DNA of 64,000 nucleotides, taken from positions 62,001-126,000 of the forward strand of contig JANCRA010000179.1 in the NCBI GenBank assembly GCA_024362935.1. The letters are read 5' to 3'. Each line of letters begins with the position of its first letter. Position 1 is the first letter of the stretch. The translations under genes were made by a program, and so were the position numbers. Shown piece after piece: positions 53,096 to 64,000 of the stretch. The notes beneath the pieces are model-generated. The model saw only the letters and a program-made list of their open reading frames with translations, was not told the origin of the DNA and did not search any database. Origin of the DNA: Setophaga petechia (taxonomy: Eukaryota; Chordata; Aves; Passeriformes; Parulidae).

Positions 53096-53334
53096 ATATT
53101 TCCATGAGGACACCAGCATTGCACCAAACCACGACGTGCAGTTTGTAGTATAAAAAGGTAACACCACCCCAAGGGTGTGTTGTTATTTTGTGCCAAAATC
53201 CAACCTGCAGGACAGAGAAAGAATGGAATAGATAAGAGAAAATAAACAGCCTTGAAAAGCAGAACTGAGGAATCTCAGCTTCTTCTTCTGTCACAGTCCT
53301 GGGAAGAAAGAGACTTTCTAAGACCTCGGGAGCC

Positions 53335-53630
53335 ATTTCAACCACAGAATCCCAAGAGCACCCTCTGGGGGAAGAATCTTTCCCTAAAACCCAACCTAAA
53401 TCCCTCCAGGCCCTGCTCCAGCCCTCCCTGGGTGCTGTCCCTGTCCCAGAGCAGAGACTGGAGCTGTCCCAAGGAGCAGAGATTGGAGCTGTTCCTTGGA
53501 GGAGCTGCAGCCCCCGAGGAGTTTCCCCTCAGTCTCCTCCAGATGGACATTCCAAGGTTCTTCATCTGCTCCTCTTCCCTTCCAGACCCTTCCCCATCCT
53601 CCTGTCCCTCCTTTGGATGCTCCCTAATAA
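53335..53630 (-). mobile_element. Diverged CR1 LINE fragment
   Basis: CCAACCTAAATCCCTCCAGG, TTTCCCCTCAGTCTCCTCCA and TTCCCTTCCAGACCCTTCCC follow CR1 antisense order, well diverged. Confidence 0.5.
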
Positions 53631-54021
53631 TATTTTATCCTTCTTGTATTTGGTCACACACAAGACTGGGAGGGGTGCTTGGAAGCGATTCCCACATTTC
53701 CCATTTCCTGAGGAGGAAACTTCTCCAGACAGAGCTGAAATCCCTTCTGAGGGCACAAATTTAAGCCCAAATCTTCCTGGCCACACCCCAGCAGCAATTC
53801 TGCAGGACAGGCTCCATGATGTGGTCTCAAATGTCAGCCCAGTGAGGGAATCGAGGCAAGCAAAGCTTTGTGCTGTGGCAGTGGCTGCATCTTCCTCTGT
53901 CTGGGAAGCATCCCAAAAGAGAATTACAGTAATTCCAAGATGAGGCCAAGAGAGCAAGCACTGCTCTTGAAGGATAATTGCAAAGTCAATAAGGGTGCAC
54001 ACAACATTTGCAAATTTTACA

Positions 54022-54110
54022 GACATTTAGAAAAAAAGGAAAATGAAACCACTCTTGTGACCCACAGACGTTTAAAAAAAGGAAAATGAAACCACTCTTG
54101 TGACTCACAA
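54022..54110 (+). repeat. Short tandem duplication, two units of about 44 bp
   Basis: GGAAAATGAAACCACTCTTG occurs twice with matching flanks (GTGACYCACA). Confidence 0.85.
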
Positions 54111-54394
54111 GTTTTTCCAGCAAGAGCTCAGATTCAAAAAGAGCCAGGATAATCTTATTAAAACCCTTCTAATTGCATCCTCTTCTGATACACATGACAC
54201 AAACATGTATTAATCACCTACACATTTGCATTTTCTCTGCGTTACCTGGCTTTTCAAGGCTGCTGAGCCCAGAAAAGGGTTTCATTTCAATCTGCAGCAC
54301 AAGGCTGTAGGATATCAATGAGCTGATAAAATGTTCCATGTGACAGTGGTCACAGGGGTCTTTGAATGAGGAAAGAGACAAGAATGTTGACTCC

Positions 54395-54717
54395 ATATTT
54401 CAGAAGGCTTGATTTATTATTTTATGATATATATTACATTAAAATGATACTGAAAAGAAGAAAAGGTTCTCAGAAGGTTGCTAAGCTAAGAATAGAAAAG
54501 AAAGTATAACAAAGGTCTGTGGCTTGGACAGAGAGAGAGCCATCTGACTGTGATTGGCCATTAATTCCAAACATCCACATGGGACCAATCATGGATCCAC
54601 CTGTTGCATTCCACAGCAGCAGATAATCATTGGTTACAATTTATTTTTGAGGCCTCTCAACTTCTCAGAAAGAAAAAATCCTAAGGAAAGATTTTTAATG
54701 AAAAGATGTCTGCGACA
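54395..54717 (-). mobile_element. Solo-LTR-like element, family of 55553 and 61110
   Basis: Reverse complement of the 55.5 and 61.1 kb copies: GATTTATTATTTTATGATAT, GACTGTGATTGGCCATTAAT, GATCCACCTGTTGCATTCCA, GGCCTCTCAACTTCTCAGAA, ending GATGTCTGCGACA. Confidence 0.65.
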
Positions 54718-54884
54718 GTTCCATGTTCAGCACAGCCTGAGGGAAAGGCCTCCCCACGTTCTCTGAAATGCCAGATTTCAAACCCTGCCTTGAAGTGACT
54801 CTCAGCTGAGTGGTGACTCTTTCCATGTGTCAAAAGTGGTGTGAGGCCCATGCCAGAGGAGAGCCATGAGGACAATCTGTGATA

Positions 54885-55475
54885 AATAACCTGTAAAGCT
54901 GCTGAAATGTGCTGCCCTGTCAAGGATCCGTGACATGGATCCTGTAGGAGCTGACAGCACCTCAGGAGCAGGGAAGAGACCTCCTGGCAGAAGATGAGCT
55001 GGTGGGAGTGGGCAGGAAGGTTCTGCAGAGGGATCTGCACAGACTGAGCCCATGGGATGAGGCCACCACAGCCCCAGGGAGCTCCAGGCTGGGCAGAGGG
55101 GCTGGAAAGGCCCCGGGGGTGCTGTGACAGGGGCTGGACACGAGCCCAGGGGTGCCCAGGGGGGCAAGAGGCCCCTGGCAGCTGGGCTGGGTGAGGAATT
55201 GTGTGTGCAGCAGGAGCAGGGCAGGGATTGTCCCTCTGTGCTGGCTCTGAGAGCCCCTCCAGGGCTGGGCCCAGTTCTGCTCCTGCAGGAGAGCCCTGGA
55301 GGGGCTGGAGCGTGTCCAGGGCAGGGAACGGAGCTGGTAAGGGGCTGGAGAATCCCTGAGGGAGCTGGGAAGGGGCTGGAGAATCCCTGAGGAGCTGGGA
55401 AGGGGGTGGAGAATCCCTGAGGGAGCTGGGAAGGGGCTGAGGCTGGAGCAAAGGAGGCTCAGGAGGTGTAGAAGA
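54885..55475 (+). mobile_element. CR1 LINE with 3-unit VNTR and longer 5' part
   Basis: Includes CR1 sequence upstream of the array (GCTCCTGCAGGAGAGCCCTG, GGGGCTGGAGCGTGTCCAGG), then three 30/31 bp units (55333-55432), then GCTGAGGCTGGAGCAAAGGA. It shows where the array sits within a longer CR1. Confidence 0.75.
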
Positions 55476-55552
55476 AAAAGGGAGAAGCCACCAGGCCTGC
55501 AGGAGCTGTGGTTTCATCTCTGCTGTCAGGATTTGCTCTCCTGCAGCTCAGG

Positions 55553-55935
55553 TGTGTAGCCGTCATATTTTCTGAAAAATCCTTTTGCCAGGATTTTTTC
55601 TCCTGAGAAGCCGAGAAGCCTCAGAAACAAAATGTAAACAATGATTGTCTGCTGCTGTGGAATGCAACAGGTGGATCTGTGATTGGTCCCATGTGGTTGT
55701 TTTTAATTAATGGCCAATCACGGCCCAGCTGTCTGGACTGTCTCCGTCAGTCACAAGATTTTATTATCATTCCATTCTAATCCTTGCTAGAATACTGATG
55801 AAATCCTTTCTTCTATTCTTTTAGTATAGTTTTAATATAATATATATCATAAAATAATAAATCAGGCTTCTGAAACAGGCTTCAGATTTGTCTCCTGAGT
55901 CAGACATTGTAAAAAAACCACTTCACACCAGTGCC
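55553..55935 (+). mobile_element. Solo-LTR-like element
   Basis: TCCTGAGAAGCCGAGAAGCC, GGAATGCAACAGGTGGATCT, GTGATTGGTCCCATGTGGTT, then AAAATAATAAATCAGGCTTC and a GTCTCCTGAGTCAGACATTG tail: LTR-like order with a late poly(A) signal. Confidence 0.65.
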
Positions 55936-56104
55936 CTGAACTCCTGTCCAGTTAAAGGTTCAGCAATCTTATCTTTCATCTGTAAAATCTCAAAATGGCC
56001 CAAGTGTGGCTCACAGAATTTATCTTTCGTCCTTCTTGCTCTGTAAGGAAGAGGGATCAGTAAGGGCAGCAGTCACCATTTTCCAAAACATCAACAGAGA
56101 TTAT

Positions 56105-56300
56105 GAGGAAAATATTGTTCCCTGTCAGGGTGGGGAGGCCCAGAGAAGCTGTGGCCACCCTTGGAGGTGTCCAGGGCCAGGCTGGAAGGAGCTTGGAACA
56201 ACCTGGGACAGTGGAAAGTGCCCCTGCCCATGTCAGGGGGGGCACTGGATGAGCTTTAAGGTCCCTTCTAACCCAAACCATTCTGGGATTCCATGATTTA
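56105..56300 (+). mobile_element. CR1 LINE 3' fragment
   Basis: GGTGTCCAGGGCCAGGCTGG, GGCACTGGATGAGCTTTAAG, GTCCCTTCTAACCCAAACCA. Confidence 0.8.
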
Positions 56301-56704
56301 GGAGCCTTTATCCTTGTACTTTGCAGTGGCTTCGTCTTCTACCACTCTTGGATTTTTGTGAAAATTTTATCCGTGTGAGGAAAATGGAATTTTGAAGATC
56401 TCATGTGCAGGGAAGAGGGGTTCCCAACAGCTGGGCCCAACTCCAGAGAGGAATGGTTTGAATGAAAAGCAAGGATTTAGGGTCCCACCACCTCCCCATG
56501 ATGTTCTTGGCATCAGAAAGCAGGTGGCAGGCACATTTCCTGAGGACAGATAAAATAATCTGCCCTGTCCTCCTAGAGCTCAGGGAAGGTGACAGGTTGG
56601 TGATTAGATTCTCCCTGGAGCTGCCTCATGGCCCCACTGTGGAAGGTTCAGGAGTTTACTTGGCTTCTGTGCTTCATGCTGAGTTAAAAAACCCACAAAA
56701 AGTT

Positions 56705-56866
56705 CTTTGTGTGTGGAAGTATCCCAGAGGACAGGAGATAACATTTTCCAAACCAAAGTGGAGTACTGGAGGAGCTCCATCATTTCCATAATAGTTCCTA
56801 CCACAGGATTCAGCAGAAATATTCAGAGTGCCTCAACTGTACATTTAAACAACAATTACTCCATTA
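56705..56866 (+). repeat. Dispersed duplicate, copy A
   Basis: About 160 bp matching 59207-59367: ACAGGAGATAACATTTTCCA, CTCCATCATTTCCATAATAG, GTGCCTCAACTGTACATTTA. Same orientation, 2.5 kb apart. Origin unknown; may be a fragment of a transposable element. Confidence 0.85.
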
Positions 56867-58364
56867 AAAAACTTACAGAAAATTCTATTCTTTTCCTTAA
56901 ATTCAAGCTTTTCCTTTTTTTCCTTTTCAGTGATCTGGGGATTTGACACAAGAAGCTGTTGGTACAATGACCCACGACTCCTTGTCTTGAGAAGCAGCAA
57001 GAGGAAGAAAATAAATCTCATTATAGATGAGGATTGTAGAACTCAGACATGAAGCAGGGATAAGGAATAATGAAAAATAGTGAAAAGAGAATGTGAGAGG
57101 AGATCCACAGCCCTTGGCACAAGGGAAGAGGAGGCAATTCCTGGAGCAGAAAGGGGATGTGGGGCAGGGGATGGAGAGCAAAGAGCTCGAGATGTGTGAA
57201 ACACATTTGGGCTGCAGTGCTGTTCTCCCTTTCCTCCTGTTCCTCTTTGTAGCTGCTCCCCATGACTCACACGTCTCGTTTTGCCTCTCTCCCAGGGCTC
57301 TTTCCTCGTTAAAAAGGCTGAATTTGAAAACATCTTGAGGACAAATGGAGCCAAACGTGTGATGGCTGCTGTGGCTCGAAGCGAGCAGAGAGAAATGTAA
57401 AGGACAGACTAAAAAACCAACAGCAGACATCCCTGGGGGCTCTGTCAGGAAGGTCTTTTGATCAGACACTTGCATGAACCTGAAAATCAGCATTTTCCCA
57501 TCCTGAAAAATGGCAAGGAAAAAATAATAACTACAATTCTCCTCTAGTTAAGGCTGGTGGGGTAGAAAAGTTCAGTCCCTTTGTATTTGTCTGCTGTACA
57601 ACTGTTATTCTCTGATTTTACACTCTACCTTTCTTAACATGTTCAAAACTTTCAAGAATCTTCTAAGAAGTGGTTTGGATCGAATAAATTCTTTTGTTTT
57701 GGGAGCCAAGATCTTCTTGTCTTACTCACAAAGAATAGTCCAAGTACCCACCCTGCAGTCCAAGAAAGTGGAGTTTTACTCTGTAATGCAAACCCTGTGA
57801 TTGAATTGCCCTGCACTCCACACACTGCATGTCATGCTCCACATTTATCCTAAACCCATCTTTTACAGCCCACTCTAAAAATTCTTATTAATTCAACAAT
57901 AACAGATAAAATTTCTTCCGCCATCTTTATCATTATTGATTATTATTGTTCAAAAAAGCAAAGTTTAACCAGTGTGGTAGCAGAGCAAAATCTGGGTTGG
58001 TTTCCCTTCACATTCATTTCCCAAGGAAGAAATTAATGGAGCAAAATCAGGGTTGGTTTCCCATCCCATTCAGTTCCCAAGGAGGAAATTCATGGACTCT
58101 TTCCTGCAGTTATTCCATGACCAGTTTAGTTTTGAGCTGTGGGGAGAACATGTGAGGGGCAAAAAGAAGGGGCAGCCACACAGAACCTGAATGTTTTCTT
58201 TCTGCAGCTTCTTTCACATCAACTGCAAACTTCTTTCTGTGGCTAGAAATGGTTCCAAAGAGTTTGTGGGCAATTCTGGTGTAGGAAATTGAGCCCAAAT
58301 ACCGAGGTCTGAGTGGATGAGGCCAATATTGAACACAAGAGAGTAAAACAGGGGACACCAGCAG
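56867..58364. other. Unique sequence with a small tandem duplication
   Basis: 57983-58094 holds two 56 bp units (GAGCAAAATCTGGGTTGGTT / GAGCAAAATCAGGGTTGGTT). Otherwise no assignable feature. Confidence 0.5.
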
Positions 58365-59045
58365 GAATTTCTGCATGGAAAGGGTGGTAAGGATTTGGCA
58401 GGGGTTGCCCAGGGAGCTTTGCAGTGCCCATCCCTGCAGGTGTCCCCTGCAGGTGGCACTGAGTGCTCTGGGCTGGGGACAAGGTGCCCATGGGGCACAG
58501 CTGGCACTGCATGGGCTGGCAGGGCTGTGCCAGCACCAGGGATTCTGTAAGGAGCTGGGAAGGAGCTGGAGAATCCCTAAGGAGCTGGGAAAGGGCTGGA
58601 GAATCCCTGAGGAGCTGGGAAGGGGCTGGAGAATCCCTGAGGGAGCTGGGAAGGGGCTGGAGAATCCCTGAGGAGCTGGGCAGGGGCTGGAGAATCCCTG
58701 AGGAGCTGGGAAGGGGCTGAGGCTGGAGCAAAGGAGGCTCAGGGGGCCCTTGTGGCTCTGCACAAGTCCCTGCCAGGAGGGCACAGCCGGGGGGGTCGGG
58801 CTGTGCTCCCAGGGAACAGGGACAGGAGCAGAGGGAACGGCCTCAGGCTGGGCCAGGGCAGGCTCAGCTTGGCCAGCAGCAGGAATTTGCCCATGGAAAG
58901 GGAGCCCAGGCCTTGGCAGGGGCTGCCCAGGGAGCTTTGCAGTGCCCATCCCTGCAGGTGTCCCCTGCAGGTGGCACTGAGTGCTCTGGGCTGGGGACAA
59001 GGTGCCCACGGGGCACAGCTGGCACTGCATGGGCTGGCAGGGCTT
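58365..59045 (+). mobile_element. Composite CR1: 3' part, 6-unit VNTR, second CR1 3' part
   Basis: CR1 3' part (58365-58547) joins via CACCAGGGATTCTGTAAGGA to a six-unit 30/31 bp array (58548-58718), then a second CR1 body (to 59045). Same architecture, inverted, as 44203-44910. Confidence 0.8.
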
Positions 59046-59206
59046 AATGGAGAGTGGAAGGATAAAGATCCAGCTGGGGAATACTGAACAATAATCTGAA
59101 TTTTGGGTGACTGACAGCAATGATTTTTTGGTTGCTGAGTATTGGAAATGGAGGCTTTGAGCCAGTGTTTACAAACAGCTCTGAGAAAGGAATCTCTCTC
59201 TCTCTC

Positions 59207-59367
59207 TTTGTGTGTGCAAATATCCCAAAGGACAGGAGATAACATTTTCCAAACCAGTCAAGTACTGGAGGGGCTCCATCATTTCCATAATAGTTCCTGC
59301 CACAGGATTCAGCAGAAATATTCACAGAGTGCCTCAACTGTACATTTAAACAACAATTACTCCATAA
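59207..59367 (+). repeat. Dispersed duplicate, copy B
   Basis: Partner of 56705-56866. It follows a short CTCTCT run. Confidence 0.85.
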
Positions 59368-60859
59368 AAATTCAGGAGGAGTGAGTTTTTCACAGGCAGG
59401 AGTGTGAAAACTCTCAGCCTGGGGTTGAATCCATGTCCTCAAACACTCTAAGTGGATCCTTCTGTATAATAAGGGCTTTTATAAATCATTTTCTTCCTCC
59501 TGGGAAAAGGAGGAATATGAGGGAAGCTTCAGCTATCACCACTGCTAAGCACACACTTCAGTTTGCTTTCCAACAAGGAAAGGATTTAAGGCTCTGCCTC
59601 TTCTCTCACACAAATTAATTATCACCTCTTTTATCTTTAAGCAAACTCAGGATAGACCCGAGGAGAAGGACAGAAATATTGTACTGCAAAGGCAATATTG
59701 ACATGATTATTAAAGCTGGAAAAGTCAGGCAAGGTGGGATGAAGGTGAAAAATCTCCATCAGCCAGACCCAGAGATTTATGGCAGCATCCCTTGCCTGGA
59801 AATGAGGGATGAGGAATAAAAGCTTTCCCTCAGACTCAAATATGTTATATTTTGGGGGTTTGGTTTCATTTCCCCTTCCTTCTTCTGAGACTAAGAGTAA
59901 ATTAATTATTAAATTAAATTCATCTGTGCAGGATGCAACTGGTTGAAGTCTTTGTCCACCTCACACCTTTTATCCAGATATTGAGTTACAGAAATTAAAT
60001 ACTCCCATCATCATTATCTCTGTGATAACAACAAACATTTCTTATCACAGACATTGATTTAATGTATGTGCATAATCACACTAAATAAAAAATGCCCCAC
60101 TTCTCCAAAATGTAGCCCAATCTTGAAAGCTGGATATGAAAGAGAATACAGTGAGTTTTGTGGCAGGTGTTTTTAGCCCACCCCAAAAAATCCAGTAGTA
60201 ACAGACTGCTGGAACATTAAGTGCAGCATGGGAGGCAGCAGAAATTAAGTTCAGGTGTTATTAATTTTGTTACAGACCTTTTACCCTTAAAGACTGAGGG
60301 TCAGGGTTATAAAGCAGGGAAAGAGAGGTGCTTGATTTGTTTGGGGTGTTGAGGACAGAATAGGACAGGACAACCCTCAGCTCTGCTGGGAATTAAAATG
60401 CAGCAGAGAGTGGGAAAAAGCAGGTTCAGACTTATCCTTCTGTATTTGGGGGAAGGAGGGTTGGAAGAGTGTAGCTCTGTAAAAAAATAATATAATTTAC
60501 TCACTTCTCCTTGGTTTATACAGAAGTTTTAAAATTCCCCAGTTTTCTGGCTGTGGCTGCCTTCACTGAGCCAGACTGCTTTGAGGCTGGAGTGAGAGCT
60601 CACGTGAGGATGGCTTTGGCTCCCAGCTCCCTTTTTGCTCTTTAATGTTTGCTTCTTGTTCTTCCCAGAACCTGAAAAATAAAATATTGCCCTCTGCTCA
60701 TCTCTGCTGGGACAATGGAATGAGCCAAGGCTGAGGAAGTTTGGGGGTGGAGAGTTGTAATTAATCCACTGTACTTTCATTTCTTAGGGAGCTTTCCCAA
60801 CCCTCAGGATGATCCCAACCCTTCCATCACTTGGTCTGGAACAGGGTTAAGGTTTGATA
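59368..60859. other. Unique AT-rich sequence
   Basis: No recognisable repeat or exon. Confidence 0.4.
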
Positions 60860-61030
60860 GGGCAAGAACAGCCTCAGGCTGGGCCAGGGCAGGCTCAGCT
60901 GGGCCAGCAGCAGGAATTTCCCCATGGAAAGGGAGCTCAGGCCTTGGGAAGAGGTGCTCAGGGAGATTTGGAGTGCCTGGAGGTGGCACTGAGTGCTCTG
61001 GGCTGGGGACAAGGTGGGGGTCACAATTTG
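60860..61030 (+). mobile_element. CR1 LINE 3' fragment
   Basis: CAGCCTCAGGCTGGGCCAGG, CAGGAATTTCCCCATGGAAA, GGCACTGAGTGCTCTGGGCT, with a short internal deletion relative to the 58.9 kb copy. Confidence 0.75.
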
Positions 61031-61109
61031 GTGACCTTGGATCTCTTTTTCAACCTCAATGAATCTGAAGTTCCAAGTGCATGAATTCATTAAGAAGTGG
61101 GCTGAAAAA

Positions 61110-61475
61110 TTGTGTTTGTCACAGACATCCTTTATGGAAAATCCTTTCCTTGGGATGTTTCCTCCTGAGAAGCTGAGAGGCCTCAGGAACAAAATGTAAA
61201 CATTGATTATCTGCTGCTGTGGGATGCAACAGGTGGGTCTGTGATTGGTTTCATGTGGTTGTTTCTAATTAATGGCCAATCACAGTCAGCTGGCTCAGAT
61301 ACAGAGCCTGAGCCACAAACCTTTGTTATCATTCCATTCCTTTCTATTCTTAGCCAGCCTGCTGGTGAAACCTTTGCTTGTGTTCTTTTAGTATAGTTTT
61401 AATGTAATGTATATAATAAAATAATAACTCAGCCTTCTGAAACATGAAGTCAGCTCCTGGTCTCCTCCCCAGTCC
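61110..61475 (+). mobile_element. Solo-LTR-like element
   Basis: Starts TGTCACAGACATCCTTTATG, continues CTCCTGAGAAGCTGAGAGGC, GGGATGCAACAGGTGGGTCT, TAATGGCCAATCACAGTCAG, and ends past AATAAAATAATAACTCAGCC. Third copy of the 54.4/55.6 kb family. Confidence 0.65.
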
Positions 61476-63867
61476 AAGAGCCCCTGTGAACAGGGTCACA
61501 CGAGTTTTCTGCAGAGCACTGAGCATCCCTGGGGTGAGCTGTGCTGTGCAGGAAATGCAGCTCTGCTGCTGCTTTTCCCACCCTGGAAGCATTCCAAGCA
61601 CAGTTTTCTCTGCCTTGCTGCCTATTTTCATAAAATGCTCAGGAACTTGGTATCTCAGAAGCTCCTGCTCTCTCAAGGCTGGTTGATGAGCTCAAAATTA
61701 ACATTAAATGTGTGTTTCAAGCACGGTTGCAACTGCTCTGCTCTAAGCTGTGGGAAAAGTCACATCCAGGTCAGAAGTGTATCCTGAACAATGACCTGAC
61801 AGGGGAGTGTTTGTGAGAGACAAACAGCCCTCCTGATGACATTTGCAATTTCAATCATATAATTATGGATATGACTCAGGAACTGAGATGCCCTTGTGTC
61901 CTGATTTTCTGTAAGTACTGAGGGCTTGTGAAGGAAGTTTGGTTATTACTTTAAAAAATGTATAAAAATATATATAGGCTGAGTAGAGAAGAAAGGCAGG
62001 GGGATCTCTCAGAGGTTTAATTTTGTATTGTGTTTGCCTCTATTATAAAATTGTTAACATACTCTCTCCCTCCCCTGCAAGAGTAATGGCAGTATTTAAA
62101 GCCACTTTTACAATTTCCATCCTGTGTCTAAATCCTCCCTCATCCTGCTGCCTCCTTCCAGGCCTGAGCTTTCCCCCAGTATTCATTACCCCTCTCCAAC
62201 AAATAAAACACCCCACACCTGCGAGTGGAATTTCATCTGGGCAGCAAAAATGGAAACTTGGTCCTGGTGGAGAAGGGTTTGTGCAGCTCCTGCCACTCTG
62301 AGGGGCACTGCTGCAGCAAGGACTGAGCTGAGGATGTTAAACTGAACCCTCTGCACTGGCACAGAGCTTGGAAAATAATGCCAGGGGCTCAGGTTACTGC
62401 ATCAGCACTGGGAATGTAGGCCAGTGGATCTTAACAAGGTGGATGTTTCCTATTCCCCTTCTGGAATCGCTGGGAAAAGGTGAGCAGGTTTTTGTGGCTG
62501 CAGAGTGAGAGTTTATATCCTCAGTTCCCGAGCTCCCCTGCTAATTGCAGCTCCCTTCATCCCTGTATTGTAGAGTTTCACCCAAACACTTAAAGCAGAG
62601 TGGGGAAAAACCATCACAGACCAAAGCTGCAGGAGCAGCAGGCTCAGCACCTGCACTCTGTGAATTAATAAGTCCTTGGGCTTTATTGCAGGCTGGCTCT
62701 GGGTTAGGGCTTGGCAGAGCTGTGCTCAATTTGTACTCAGCAGTGTGTGAACCAGTTCTCTGGATCCTTTCAAACAGTTTCTGCTCCTTCAGAACTGTCT
62801 GCACTTGTCCAAAAGCTAAGAAGGCTCCAAGAAAATTTGGCAACCTGTAATGTGAACAGAGCACAAGGAAATGCTCTCCAAAACCTGAAGTTTGTACAGA
62901 AATAAGGTGGCAATTTCTGCAAAATGAAACTTTGCACATCTGGGCATCTTTGGGCTGACTTTCATTTAGATGCAGAGGATGCTGTGCTATTATTAACAAT
63001 AATAATAATAATATTTATTTAAAAGTCTGAGCCTTTCACAGCTGGACCTAAAATTCAGTGCAAACTTCTGATGTTGAGTTGTGCAGCCGTGGCAGGGAAG
63101 CTGTTTAGAAGCAATCAGTGAGGTACCAAAAAATTCCTTTGGCTGGTGCTGTTTAGTTACAAACAACAGGAACAACACCAGGCAGCTGAAGCAGCCCTCT
63201 GTGCTCACAGCAGGCTGGAATAAACTCTCTATTTCCTTAGGTGAAAATAAAAAAACCCTAAAATACCTCCCATCCCTCTTTCCCTGAAGTTTCATACCCT
63301 GTTAACACAAGGTGTTACCTCATTTTTTTTCCAGTTCTTAATTAGTCAAGAGAAGAGGAATCTTTATTTGGAACAGCACTAAGCAAACATCCCACTCTTA
63401 TAAACTCAACCTGTGGAGGAGCTGGAATTTTTTAAAATCCTAGTTAAAACATAATTTAAACCCTAATTAAAACATAAGCTTATATATGTCATCCTGCTTT
63501 ATAAACAATCAGCTTTATATTGCTCAGGAAAATGGGGTTTGCTATCCGTTCTCTCTCATCTGTGCATTTAACAGCAAAGACAAGAAGAACCTGCTCTCCA
63601 CCCTGTGCCTTACCTGCAGCTCTCTGGCACCCCAGCAGCTCCTCAGGAGCATCAGCTCAGCTTGTGGAGATGATCCCTGGTGGGTCACAGGAGCTGGGCA
63701 GTGGCACCATCACCCCCTTGGACGGGCAGGAGGTGCTCCATGCTCTCTGTGGAAAATCCGTGGCAGGCAGGGAAATGCTCAGCCCGTGCCAGGGCTGTGC
63801 TGCTCTGGAGAAAGGGCAGAAAGTGCAGAGTGATCCTGGCTCTGCATCAGCTGCTGCCCTGCAGAGA
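61476..63867. other. Unique sequence to near the window end
   Basis: No gene recognised. A short AATAATAATAATAAT run lies at 62995-63010. Confidence 0.4.
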
Positions 63868-64000
63868 TGTGACACGGAGCCCCCGGAGGTGACACGGATC
63901 CCTCAGAGGTGACACGAAACCCTCGGATGTGACACGTATCCCTCGGAGGTGACAGGATCACCAGCAGGTGACAGGATCACCAGGAGGTGAAATGGATCCC
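63868..64000 (+). repeat. 20-22 bp minisatellite running off the window edge
   Basis: About six GAGGTGACACGGATCCCTC-type units with a shift to GAGGTGACAGGATCACCA in the last ones. It continues beyond 64000. Confidence 0.85.

Noticed and set aside
58110..59120. 336-codon minus-strand frame with [10 protein letters not shown] repeats, and the similar 340-codon frame at 44084-45106
   Set aside because: Both are readings through CR1 fragments and their 30/31 bp VNTR, not conserved proteins.

Overview
This is vertebrate, bird-type nuclear DNA, most likely from a passerine. Two single-copy genes are recognisable by protein sequence: CHAF1B (plus strand, 13 coding exons, 587-14085) and CLDN14 (minus strand, one intronless coding exon, 33608-34282). 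They lie next to each other in the same relative arrangement as on human 21q22.13. The interspersed repeats are almost all CR1 (chicken repeat 1) LINE 3' fragments, with several solo-LTR-like families of the kind found in songbird genomes. There are no bacterial-type operons, no CRISPR arrays and no recognisable tRNA or rRNA genes.

Layout. 1-340: GC/CpG-rich CHAF1B promoter with a likely noncoding first exon ending at 112. 587-14085: CHAF1B, whose introns hold CR1 copies, LTRs and minisatellites, including a roughly 305-325 bp tandem repeat in intron 6. 14.37-18.82 kb: four tandem arrays in sequence (a 'TTCTATATCATAAATG' type, a roughly 33 bp T/A-rich type, an AT-only palindromic block, and a 40 bp G-rich minisatellite), ending at a small CpG cluster. 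19-33 kb: intergenic DNA with CR1s, a 20 bp satellite at 23.1-23.8 kb, a second 20 bp satellite at 27.3-28.4 kb, a polypurine tract at 30.3-30.8 kb and a few exon-like segments of unknown status. 33.4-34.4 kb: CLDN14. 34.6-64 kb: mostly noncoding DNA upstream of CLDN14 (probably its 5' introns or flank), with a TTTGG array at 38.9 kb, a 79 bp AT-rich array at 39.3-40.7 kb, CR1s and LTRs, and some long repeat-poor stretches that could hold regulatory elements.

The two genes have unrelated jobs. CHAF1B is the p60 subunit of the replication-coupled histone H3-H4 chaperone CAF-1. CLDN14 is a tight-junction membrane protein. The most striking result is that CHAF1B exon 12 carries an in-frame 42 bp minisatellite of 13 units (182 residues, rich in Ser/Thr-Pro) between the WD40 propeller and the ASF1-binding B-domain-like motifs, so the predicted protein is 737 residues against about 559 in human. 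A second theme is that CR1 elements here repeatedly give rise to minisatellites: a shared 30/31 bp repeat occurs at the same CR1 position in five copies (11, 5, 5, 3 and 6 units), and two other CR1s have expanded different internal segments. Three copies of one roughly 460 bp LTR-like element all appear to lie inside CR1s.

Limits: family assignments rest on sequence recognition, not database searches. Exon borders come from reading splice signals and frame. Untranslated exons, transcription start sites and regulatory elements are inferred.
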